Below, piece after piece: positions 1 through 5,259 of a stretch of 5,259 nucleotides of DNA (position 1 is the first letter of the stretch; every line of letters begins with the position of its first letter). The position numbers were made by a program, and so were the translations under genes. The notes beneath the pieces are model-generated. The model was not told where the DNA came from. It saw nothing but the letters and a program-made list of their open reading frames with translations, and did not search any database. This DNA comes from an uncultured Rhodospirillales bacterium (GTDB lineage: Bacteria; Pseudomonadota; Alphaproteobacteria; Acetobacterales; Acetobacteraceae), in contig CAIZGT010000203.1 in assembly GCA_903932545.1 (NCBI GenBank), forward strand, positions 1 through 5,259, written 5' to 3'.

Positions 1-17
1 CCTCCTAGTTTCGCCGG

Positions 18-42
18 TGAGCCGCGCCGGTTGTGCGGCTCA
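18..42. repeat. Perfect 8-bp inverted repeat (hairpin 1)
   Basis: TGAGCCGC at 18-25 is the exact reverse complement of GCGGCTCA at 35-42, leaving a 9-nt loop. The stem is GC-rich and should be stable as RNA. No T-run follows on either strand (AAAACC follows on the plus strand), so it is not a textbook intrinsic terminator. It could be the end of a gene lying left of the window or part of the leader of the downstream operon. The repeat itself is certain; its role is unknown. Confidence 0.6.
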
Positions 43-45
43 AAA

Positions 46-87
46 CCGAAGACGGACGGTAACAATTGGGTCGACTGACGTCTTCGG
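46..87. repeat. Perfect 9-bp inverted repeat (hairpin 2)
   Basis: CCGAAGACG at 46-54 is the exact reverse complement of CGTCTTCGG at 79-87. The 24-nt loop contains two short palindromes, CAATTG (63-68) and GTCGAC (70-75). It begins 3 nt after hairpin 1 ends, so the two make a tandem hairpin block ending 45 nt before the first gene. It may be a leader structure, a terminator region of an upstream gene, or a protein-binding site. No T-run follows. Confidence 0.6.
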
Positions 88-132
88 CTTCGAACAGCTT
101 TAAACACAAAATAGTATCCAATGGAGGCTTAG
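88..132 (+). promoter_or_regulatory. Short AT-rich spacer with strong ribosome binding site
   Basis: This stretch lies between the hairpin block and the first start codon. TGGAGG at 122-127 is a strong Shine-Dalgarno sequence 5 nt before the ATG at 133, and it decides the start of the 25-residue peptide gene. TAGTAT at 112-117 resembles a -10 box in four of six positions, but the matching -35 region is poor and transcription would begin inside the ribosome binding site, so it is not called as a promoter. No GGAAC...CGTT pair, the usual alphaproteobacterial EcfG stress promoter, was found here. The promoter may lie further left. Confidence 0.5.
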
Positions 133-210
133 ATGGGCCGTTCTATTCTGCTGCTTTTCCTCGGCGTGCCGATACCCGTCATCATCCTGCTTGCGCTGTT
201 TTGGCACTAA
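133..210 (+). CDS. 25-residue single-span membrane peptide
   Basis: This very small gene encodes a peptide that begins MGRSILLLFLG and ends LLALFWH. Apart from Arg3 and the terminal Trp-His it is almost entirely hydrophobic from residue 5 to 23, with a GVPIP kink at 11-15, so one membrane-spanning helix is expected. The ATG is preceded by a strong TGGAGG site with 5-nt spacing, and the next gene starts 18 nt after the stop codon; both support real translation. From memory, very similar peptides of the same length with a conserved GxPIP core are annotated as hypothetical in many proteobacteria; this was not checked by search. The function is unknown. A role as a small partner of the membrane protein encoded next is possible but inferred only from position. 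Automated callers commonly miss genes of this size. Confidence 0.75.
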   Translation: MGRSILLLFLGVPIPVIILLALFWH

Positions 211-228
211 GCAAAGAGGATCATCGTT

Positions 229-1068
229 ATGCTCGATAAACTGCTTTCCGACGGTTTGGATGAAAATGTTGACGGACGATCAGCGGTTGAATCGTCTGGC
301 TCGGGTATCGCGTGGCCAGCCATTATCGGCGGCGCATTTGCGGCCCTCAGCTTGGCGTTGCTTTTGTTGATTCTTGGTACAGGGTTCGGTCTAGCCTCGG
401 TGTCGCCATGGGCTCACACCGGCGCATCCGCAACCACGGTAACGGCCATAACCGGGATATGGCTGATTGTCTTGCACTGGCTAACATCTGGGCTTGGCGG
501 ATATCTTACCGGGAGGCTCCGGGTCAAATGGACCGGCTTGCACACGCATGAAGTGTTCTTTCGGGACACCGCGAACGGCTTCTTGTCCTGGGCAGTGGCA
601 TCCGTCATCGGCGCGATACTTGTCGCCAGCACGACAGCTTTCGTGGTCAGCGGCACCGCCGCTGTCGTAACCAGTGCGGCGACGTTGGGTCCAAGCACTT
701 ATCTGCTGGACCGGCTGTTTCGGACAGAGCACCCAAATGCAATTGACTCGATGGCGGATGATAAAGCTCAAACAGTGCAGATCATTCTGAATGGCTTGAA
801 GACTGGGGAAGTTCCCGCGCCCGACAGGGCTTACTTGGCTCAACTTGTTTCGGCGGAAACAAGCGCTACGCAGGACGAAGCGAGAATTCGCGTTGACCAA
901 ATCATCACTGAGGTAAAAGCGGCGGAGAGCAAAACTCAGGAAGTTGCAGATACCGCACGCAAGGCTGGTGCAACTCTGGCGATATTTACCGGATTGGCAA
1001 TGCTGATCGGTGCCTTCATCGCCTGCGTCGCGGCAGCACTCGGCGGACAACGGCGTGACATTCACTAG
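229..1068 (+). CDS. Four-span membrane protein of unknown function
   Basis: The 279-residue product belongs, as far as I recognise it, to an alphaproteobacterial family of uncharacterised membrane proteins whose first helix carries a WPAIxxGA...LGTGFGLASVSPW pattern (here residues 29-61). Predicted spans are about 27-55, 68-96, 117-150 and 246-272; the first three are rich in Gly and Ala. Residues 155-245 form a polar region with the family-typical PDRAYLAQLVSAETS segment (198-212) and a charged helical stretch (213-245) that could be a coiled coil. The last helix ends in GGQRRD, as expected for a cytoplasmic tail. AGAGGA at 215-220, 8 nt before the ATG, supports the start. The gene lies 18 nt after the peptide gene and 14 nt before the DUF2383 gene. 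No catalytic motif is visible. A structural or stress-related role in the inner membrane is inferred from its neighbours only. Confidence 0.85.
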   Translation: MLDKLLSDGLDENVDGRSAVESSGSGIAWPAIIGGAFAALSLALLLLILGTGFGLASVSPWAHTGASATTVTAITGIWLIVLHWLTSGLGGYLTGRLRVKWTGLHTHEVFFRDTANGFLSWAVASVIGAILVASTTAFVVSGTAAVVTSAATLGPSTYLLDRLFRTEHPNAIDSMADDKAQTVQIILNGLKTGEVPAPDRAYLAQLVSAETSATQDEARIRVDQIITEVKAAESKTQEVADTARKAGATLAIFTGLAMLIGAFIACVAAALGGQRRDIH

Positions 1069-1082
1069 ATCGGGAAGCACCT

Positions 1083-1514
1083 ATGGACGCCGTTTTAGCT
1101 GATCACCTCAAGTCTCTCCACACCGCAGCCATTGACGCTCGGAATGGTTACAAGGAAGCGCTGGAGGACGCGGGGGGCGAGGGCATGACTTCGCTATTTA
1201 ACGACATGATCGCCCTGCACTTGGCGAACGCAGACGAGCTAAAACACGAACTGCAAAAGTTAGGCGAAGAGTCCGACGATTCCGGCTCATTCATGACGAA
1301 TGTTCACCGAACTATCATCAGTGTCCGTGCGTTATTCAACGGTCTCGATAGCAGCGTGTTGCCCGGCCTTATCGACGGCGAGGAGCGAAATGTGGGTCAT
1401 TACAACGATGTGTTGAACGCGCTAGGTGCACCTGATGACGTGACAAAGGTTTTGGTGGCAGAGCGGGGGCGTATCGAGGCTGCGATTTCAAGGATGCGCA
1501 CGGCGGAAAAGTAG
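1083..1514 (+). CDS. DUF2383 / PA2169-type four-helix-bundle protein
   Basis: The 143-residue, soluble, almost all-helical protein matches the DUF2383 (PA2169) family, which folds as a ferritin-like four-helix bundle. Helices are expected at about 3-29, 34-61, 67-112 (interrupted near 88-92) and 118-138. The recognisable core is the N-terminal LHTAAIDARNGYKEAL segment (12-27), the HLANADELKHEL helix (46-57), the GSFMTNVHR turn (68-76) and the DGEERNVGHYNDVL segment (98-111). Acidic and His residues such as E26, E52, H55, E100, E101 and E127 sit where a ferritin-like bundle could hold metal, but metal binding is not established for the family. There is no signal peptide, so it is probably cytoplasmic. 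Start: ATG at 1083 with GGGA at 1072-1075. These proteins often appear in stress-response clusters; their biochemical role is unknown. Family assignment is secure, function is not. Confidence 0.88.
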   Translation: MDAVLADHLKSLHTAAIDARNGYKEALEDAGGEGMTSLFNDMIALHLANADELKHELQKLGEESDDSGSFMTNVHRTIISVRALFNGLDSSVLPGLIDGEERNVGHYNDVLNALGAPDDVTKVLVAERGRIEAAISRMRTAEK

Positions 1515-1523
1515 TCAGCGGGC

Positions 1524-2417
1524 ATGCGCATGAAGATATGGCAACTGGCCAGAGACACCGTTACCGCGTTTATCGGCGACAATGCGCTCAGCCGTGGTGC
1601 GGCGATTGCGTTTTATACAGTTATATCGATTGCGCCGGTGCTGGTCATTGTCGTCGCTATTGCTGGCCTCGCTTTCGGCGAAGATGCCGCGCGGCATGCG
1701 ATATCGGGCCAAATCTCCGGCCTGATGGGCACGCAGACAGCGGATGTGTTGCAGGCCGCCATCGCAGGGGCCGACAATCGCCAATCTGGCATTTTGGCAA
1801 CAGTCATTGGCATCATCACCCTGTTCATCGCCGCATCGGGCGTATTTGGGGAGATGCAGGCAACTTTGAACGTGATTTGGAAGGCTCATCCAAAGGGGGG
1901 CACGGTTTCCCAACTGATCCGGGCACGCACCGCCAGTTTGGGATTGGTGGCGGTGCTCGGTTTTTTGTTGATGGTGTCGCTGGTGATCAGCGCGCTGGTT
2001 GCCGCACTGGCCGATATTATCAACACCTATCTCCCGTTCGGGGCCGCCATCCTGGCCGTGCTCAATTTTGTGATTTCTTTTGTGATGGTGGCAATATTGT
2101 TCGGAGCAATTTACAAAATATTACCGGATCATAAGCTACAATGGCGGGATGTGATCATTGGTGCGGTCGCAAGTTCAGCGCTATTTGAGTTTGGAAAATC
2201 CCTCATCGGCTTCTATATCGGCCGAACCGCAATTGGTTCTAGCTATGGTGCGGCTGGAGCGCTTCTTGTTATGCTGGTGTGGATTTATTACTCAGCGCAG
2301 ATTTTTCTTCTCGGTGCCGAATTTACCAAAGTCTATGCCAGCAATTTCGGCAGCGACAAAAATCATCCCCTCGTTTCACCTAGCTCCGCCGACACCTCTA
2401 GGGCTGCTGGCGAATGA
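1524..2417 (+). CDS. YihY/BrkB-family inner-membrane protein
   Basis: The 297-residue protein belongs to the YihY/virulence factor BrkB family, once misnamed ribonuclease BN. The N-terminal ALSRGAAIAFYTVISIAPVL (21-40) and the C-terminal stretch at 198-271 are the family hallmarks; the latter contains YKILPD, WRDVIIGA, YGAAGALLVMLVWIYYSAQI and LLGAEFTKVYA. About six spans are expected near 27-51, 88-110, 135-163, 173-199, 208-231 and 242-266. Length is normal for the family. The molecular function is unsettled; the E. coli paralogue YhjD is tied genetically to lipid A/lipid export because a point mutation bypasses a Kdo requirement. The gene overlaps the AsmA-like gene by ATGA. The start is uncertain: ATG at 1524 has AGCGGG ending 1 nt before it, whereas the in-frame ATG at 1530 has the same motif at a normal 7-nt distance and would lose only two residues. 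Confidence 0.92.
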   Translation: MRMKIWQLARDTVTAFIGDNALSRGAAIAFYTVISIAPVLVIVVAIAGLAFGEDAARHAISGQISGLMGTQTADVLQAAIAGADNRQSGILATVIGIITLFIAASGVFGEMQATLNVIWKAHPKGGTVSQLIRARTASLGLVAVLGFLLMVSLVISALVAALADIINTYLPFGAAILAVLNFVISFVMVAILFGAIYKILPDHKLQWRDVIIGAVASSALFEFGKSLIGFYIGRTAIGSSYGAAGALLVMLVWIYYSAQIFLLGAEFTKVYASNFGSDKNHPLVSPSSADTSRAAGE

Positions 2418-4330
2418 CGCGACTTAGGATGCGGATTGGTCTCGCGGGTGGTGGCTTTATTATGCTGCTCGCCGTCGCAGCGTTCACGGCCCCGTTTTGG
2501 CTGCGCCCGGCAGTAGAAGCGCGGGCGTCCACCGCACTTGGCCGCAAGGTCAGCATCGGCGGGCTCGCTGTCCATGTGTTTCCAGTGCGCATCGTGGCAA
2601 CCGACATCGTTGTGGCAGGTGGGGCAGACACGCCGCCGCTGGCAACGGTGGCAGAAATCGCCGCCACGCTGGATTTGGCGCCAACTTTGAGGCTCCACCT
2701 GCCAGCGATTCCAGAGATCGCAATCACCCGGATGGATGTTCAAGCAGTGCAGAACCCGTCTGGCGGCACCAATTATACGCTGAATTTGCCACCAGATAGT
2801 GGCGGTCCCACCCTGGCGATTGGCGTCGTGCGCTTCACTGACAGTCACGCCCATCTTCTCATGCCGCAATTGGGTGCTGATCTGACATTGGCGTTGCAGA
2901 CCGACGCGACTGCACAGAGCGGCATTATTGGGGAACTCAGCGGCGTTTATCAGCGGCAAAAAGTTACAGGCCATGTCAAGGCTGGCGGCGTGCTCAGCCT
3001 GCGAGACAGCGCCACGCCGTATCCGGTTGATGTTCTGGTGCAAAGTGGCCCATCGCGCTTTTCACTCGCCGGAACAATGGTCGATCCACTGCATCTGCGC
3101 GGCGCCAAACTAAAAGTCGGATTAAAGGGTCAAGACCTCGCTGGGCTATACCCGATCACCGGTATCCCGCTTCCGCCCACCACACCCTATGACCTCTCCA
3201 GCGGCCTCGATTACCAGGCTGGCACGCTCCATTTCAGCAACATCGCCGGGCGGCTCGGTCGCAGTGATATGCAGGGCAATCTGGCGGTCGACGTAAGGCC
3301 CGAGCGCCCAGTGGTGTCGGGCAGCTTGCTGTCGCACAAGGTCGATTTGGAAGATATGGCTGGCTTCATCGGCTCCCAGCCCGGCAGGGAAAACACGCCG
3401 GGGCAATCGCCTGCCCAACAGCAGGCGGTGGTCAAGGCCGAGGCGAGCACCCGGCTGCTTCCGGATTTGCCGATGGATATTCCAAAGATTCGCTCAGCCG
3501 ATTTCCACGTGACCTATCACGGTGAGACCATCATCGGCGACGCTATGCCGTTCGACTCGGTGGTGGCGAAGATCGACATTGATGATGGCCATATTCAGGT
3601 GACTGATCTGCGTGTCGGCGTCGGCAACGGTCAAATTTTAGGCCATATCGATATGACACCGATCAAGGAAGGTGCTGAAGACAGCACCCACACATTGGCC
3701 GATATCCATGTGCAAAACATTGATGTCGGACACATGCTGAGCAAAACCGATCTGGTGCGCGGCAGCGGCACGCTTGGCGGCCATATCACGCTTGAATCCA
3801 AGGGCAAATCACTGGCTGAAATCCTCACGCGTGGCGACGGGCATATGTCACTGTTCATGGCCGGTGGTGATGTCAGCAGTTTGGTGATCGATCTCTCCGG
3901 CCTGCATCTCGGCGAGGCCGTGCTCTCCGCCCTGGGTGTTCCCGACCGCGCGCCAGTAAGATGTCTCATCGCGGACATGTTGTTGGCAAACGGAGTTTTG
4001 CAGACACAGACTGTTCTGCTGGACACCGACAAGAACCGCACAACGCTTGACGGCACGATCGATTTGCGGAGCGAGACGATTAAGGCGGAACTGCGCACGC
4101 AGCCCAAGCACTTCACCATCGCCACCCTCGCAACACCTTTTGCCATCACCGGGCGGCTCAAAAGCCCGGATTTTGCGCCCGAGATTGCTGAACTTGGTGC
4201 GCGCAGTGCCGGGGCCGCTGGTTTGGCCCTGCTGTTTCCGCCGGCTGCCCTGCTTGCCACGATTCAGTTGGGGATTGGAGAAGACAACGCCTGCGTATCA
4301 CTTGTGAAAGAAGGCCAAAAGGCGCGTTGA
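2414..4330 (+). CDS. AsmA-family envelope protein (likely lipid transfer)
   Basis: The 638-residue product is an AsmA-family protein, close in length to E. coli AsmA. A single N-terminal membrane anchor (about 8-30) is followed by the typical N-terminal repeat: the TALGRKVSIGGLAV segment (40-53), the TDIVVAGG strand (63-70) and the NPSGGTNYTL loop (114-123). The middle is rich in alternating hydrophobic beta strands. The C-terminal AsmA domain is clear at about 360-628, with the GGDVSSLVIDLSGL motif (484-497), LLDTDKNRTTLDGTIDLRSE (535-554), AKHFTI-like PKHFTIATL (564-572) and FAITGRLKSPDFAPE (576-590). Two cysteines (C517, C627) lie in the C-terminal domain. Known relatives (TamB, YhdP, YdbH) form hydrophobic-groove bridges that move phospholipids between inner and outer membranes, so a periplasmic lipid-transfer role is likely by family. 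The start ATG overlaps the stop of the BrkB-family gene, implying translational coupling. Confidence 0.92.
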   Translation: MTRLRMRIGLAGGGFIMLLAVAAFTAPFWLRPAVEARASTALGRKVSIGGLAVHVFPVRIVATDIVVAGGADTPPLATVAEIAATLDLAPTLRLHLPAIPEIAITRMDVQAVQNPSGGTNYTLNLPPDSGGPTLAIGVVRFTDSHAHLLMPQLGADLTLALQTDATAQSGIIGELSGVYQRQKVTGHVKAGGVLSLRDSATPYPVDVLVQSGPSRFSLAGTMVDPLHLRGAKLKVGLKGQDLAGLYPITGIPLPPTTPYDLSSGLDYQAGTLHFSNIAGRLGRSDMQGNLAVDVRPERPVVSGSLLSHKVDLEDMAGFIGSQPGRENTPGQSPAQQQAVVKAEASTRLLPDLPMDIPKIRSADFHVTYHGETIIGDAMPFDSVVAKIDIDDGHIQVTDLRVGVGNGQILGHIDMTPIKEGAEDSTHTLADIHVQNIDVGHMLSKTDLVRGSGTLGGHITLESKGKSLAEILTRGDGHMSLFMAGGDVSSLVIDLSGLHLGEAVLSALGVPDRAPVRCLIADMLLANGVLQTQTVLLDTDKNRTTLDGTIDLRSETIKAELRTQPKHFTIATLATPFAITGRLKSPDFAPEIAELGARSAGAAGLALLFPPAALLATIQLGIGEDNACVSLVKEGQKAR

Positions 4331-4331
4331 A

Positions 4332-4363
4332 GCGCGACATTAACCCGCCATGGTAACACGCGC
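4332..4363. terminator. Possible bidirectional stem-loop between convergent genes
   Basis: GCGCG (4332-4336) pairs with CGCGC (4359-4363), and an inner stem TT-A-ACC (4340-4345, with A4342 bulged) pairs with GGTAA (4352-4356) around a six-base loop. It begins one base after the stop of the AsmA-like gene and lies in the 75-nt gap between two convergent genes, which is where a terminator is expected. No T-run follows on either strand. A second small hairpin, CTGGG (4375-4379) with CCCAG (4388-4392), lies just downstream. Termination is inferred from position and structure only. Confidence 0.35.
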
Positions 4364-4405
4364 AGTGAGGGGGGCTGGGCGGTTCTACCCAGACCTATCC
4401 GCTTC

Positions 4406-5083
4406 TTAAGCAAGGTCACGAAAAACCGGGTCTGCTGACAAAGCCTGCACGCCATTTGAACAGAGATCGCGAACCGTAGTGGCGATAGCTTTGACTGGCA
4501 TCACAGCATCGGGGTGAACGGTCATGATGGCCGCATGCGGCATAGAGGGTGCCAGCGCTTCATCTGGGTTCTGCACAAACACTTTGCCGCCATGCTGTTT
4601 GATGGCCAGCAAGCCATCGGCACCATCGCCATCACCGCCGCTAAGCACAATCCCGATCACCTGATTGCCGTGCGTTTCTGCGGCGGAGATGAACATTGGG
4701 TCCGCTGCCGGGCGCGCGAAATGCACCTTTGGTCCAGCGCTAAGCGACATCGTCGTTGTATGCAGCAACACGTGCCGATCCGGCGGTGCCACATAGACAT
4801 GGCCGGCTAGAATTGCGATGCCATCTTCGGCAAACACGACGGGCACCGCGCTGGAATGCTGCAAAATAGACGGCAATATGCTGGGGTTAGCCCCAATGTG
4901 CCACACGATAAACACTGATGCCGTACAAGGAACCGGCAGCGCCGCGACAATAACGCGCAGAGGATTTAGCCCTCCGGCAGAGGCCGCGATCACCACGATG
5001 GTGTTGTTGCCACGGTTCAAAATCGCCCGTCCTAGCCGTTGTGCTGAGATCTGACGCGGATGCGACAAAGACTCGACTACCAT
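4406..5083 (-). CDS. cheB: Stand-alone CheB methylesterase domain protein
   Basis: The product (225 residues from the ATG at 5083) is a CheB-type protein-glutamate methylesterase/deamidase domain, which hydrolyses methyl-glutamate esters on chemoreceptors. The catalytic triad is visible: Ser35 in IAASAGG (32-38), His62 in VWHIG and Asp153 in SGGDGDGADGL (148-158). Supporting motifs are GHVYVAPPDRH (94-104) and RPAADPMFISAA (124-135). The N-terminal receiver domain of classical CheB (about 140 residues) is absent and no room for it exists in frame: a stop codon occurs at 5162-5164. Thus the usual phosphorylation gate is missing. No other chemotaxis gene is in the window, so the substrate may not be a chemoreceptor; the symbol denotes the domain family, not orthology to the chemotaxis enzyme. 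The start is uncertain: a TTG at 5104 adds seven residues and has GAGG (5118-5121) at a long 13-nt spacing, while the ATG at 5083 has no clear site. The gene is convergent with the operon. Confidence 0.88.
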   Translation of the reverse strand: MVVESLSHPRQISAQRLGRAILNRGNNTIVVIAASAGGLNPLRVIVAALPVPCTASVFIVWHIGANPSILPSILQHSSAVPVVFAEDGIAILAGHVYVAPPDRHVLLHTTTMSLSAGPKVHFARPAADPMFISAAETHGNQVIGIVLSGGDGDGADGLLAIKQHGGKVFVQNPDEALAPSMPHAAIMTVHPDAVMPVKAIATTVRDLCSNGVQALSADPVFRDLA

Positions 5084-5128
5084 TTCGTTGGTCGAGGTCG
5101 GCAAATCGAAAAAACGACCTCGTTTCTT

Positions 5129-5158
5129 CTGGCACCACGTCCGATTGACACGCGCCAG
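5129..5158 (-). promoter_or_regulatory. Leader hairpin upstream of the cheB-like gene
   Basis: On the minus strand CTGGCGC (5158-5152) pairs with GTGCCAG (5135-5129), seven pairs including one G-U, with a small internal GTC/GAC stem around AATCG. It lies 8-24 nt upstream of the GAGG site and TTG start candidate. Immediately downstream, AAACG-AGGT-CGTTT (minus strand) forms a weak second stem followed by a run of Ts, with GAGG overlapping its loop. This could be a translation- or transcription-controlling leader, but it may be chance. The pairing is seen; any function is inferred. Confidence 0.3.
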
Positions 5159-5182
5159 ATCTCAACGAGAAAACATATAGCA

Positions 5183-5204
5183 TGCATCAGAATAAATCGA
5201 TGCA
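5183..5204 (-). promoter_or_regulatory. Operator-like palindrome near a -10-like box
   Basis: TGCATC (5183-5188) and GATGCA (5199-5204) form a perfect 6-bp inverted repeat with a 10-nt AT-rich spacer, a geometry suited to a dimeric helix-turn-helix regulator. On the minus strand the motif directly follows and shares one base with TATACT (5209-5204), a -10-like hexamer pointing towards the cheB-like gene. No convincing -35 element is found 16-18 nt upstream. Together these suggest a regulated promoter for the minus-strand gene, with low certainty. Confidence 0.3.
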
Positions 5205-5221
5205 GTATAATGGTCTTCGTA

Positions 5222-5259
5222 CTCACATATGATAAATAGCATTCAAAATTATTTGTGAG
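5222..5259. repeat. Imperfect AT-rich inverted repeat at the window end
   Basis: CTCACATATGAT (5222-5233) and ATTATTTGTGAG (5248-5259) are inverted copies: CTCACA/TGTGAG is perfect, followed by one T-T mismatch and five further pairs (one G-T). The loop is 14 nt. The repeat ends exactly at the window edge, so it might extend further. It may be a regulator binding site or the end of a neighbouring transcript. The surrounding 5161-5259 segment has only 32 G or C in 99 bases, unlike the coding region. No convincing gene is seen between 5105 and 5259. Confidence 0.4.

Noticed and set aside
59..82. GTAAC...CGTC as a possible extracytoplasmic stress sigma (EcfG-type) promoter
   Set aside because: Mismatches in both boxes and a 15-nt spacer instead of 16-17; it also lies inside hairpin 2. 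Not strong enough to call.
481..1080. A 199-codon minus-strand open frame opposite the four-span membrane protein gene
   Set aside because: The product has no family resemblance, is rich in Cys and Arg as is typical of antisense shadow frames, and lies fully opposite a well-supported gene.
2363..3043. A 226-codon minus-strand open frame opposite the start of the AsmA-like gene
   Set aside because: Shadow frame in GC-rich coding DNA; Cys-, Arg- and His-rich low-plausibility protein with no recognisable domain.
3631..4260. A 209-codon minus-strand open frame inside the AsmA-like gene
   Set aside because: Ser/Arg/Pro-rich composition typical of an antisense frame; the plus-strand AsmA domain explains the sequence.
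4887..5183. A 98-codon minus-strand frame beginning at an ATG upstream of the cheB-like gene, considered as a frameshifted true N-terminus
   Set aside because: Once the CheB domain begins, this frame carries none of its motifs, and stand-alone CheB proteins do not need extra N-terminal sequence, so no frameshift is required.
5182..5232. A 16-residue plus-strand open frame
   Set aside because: No ribosome binding site, no recognisable composition, and it overlaps the palindromes of the AT-rich block; compatible with chance.
1..5259. CRISPR array, tRNA/rRNA genes, insertion sequences or toxin-antitoxin pair
   Set aside because: No regularly spaced direct repeats, RNA-gene signatures, transposase motifs or toxin-like small gene pair were seen on either strand.

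Overview
The window most likely comes from an alphaproteobacterium. The basis is the combination of families (a 25-residue GVPIP peptide, a four-helix-bundle DUF2383 protein, a BrkB/YihY membrane protein, an AsmA protein with a typical alphaproteobacterial C-terminal region, and a receiver-less CheB domain) together with GC-rich codon use. A sphingomonad, acetic-acid-type or rhizobial host would all fit; the genus cannot be fixed from the sequence. No mobile element, RNA gene or CRISPR array was seen.

Layout. Positions 1-132 are non-coding and hold two adjacent perfect inverted repeats. From 133 to 4330 five plus-strand genes are packed head to tail: a 25-residue membrane peptide (133-210), a 279-residue four-span membrane protein (229-1068), a 143-residue DUF2383/PA2169-type helical bundle (1083-1514), a 297-residue BrkB/YihY-family inner-membrane protein (1524-2417) and a 638-residue AsmA-like protein (2414-4330). 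The gaps are 18, 14 and 9 nt, followed by a 4-nt ATGA overlap, which strongly suggests one operon. A 75-nt gap with hairpin-forming sequence separates it from a convergent minus-strand gene for a stand-alone CheB methylesterase domain (stop at 4406, start at 5083 or 5104). The upstream region of that gene (to 5259) becomes very AT-rich (32 G/C in the last 99 bases) and carries two inverted repeats that look like operator or leader elements.

How the genes may work together (inference). All plus-strand products except the helical bundle are predicted membrane or envelope proteins, and the bundle belongs to a ferritin-like family often found beside stress genes. The translational coupling of a BrkB-type membrane protein to an AsmA-type lipid-transfer protein suggests an envelope lipid-maintenance function, with the upstream genes as stress-related accessories. 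CheB is convergent, so a shared role is only suggested by proximity. Each family is known, although several have no settled biochemical function; the novelty, if any, lies in the arrangement.
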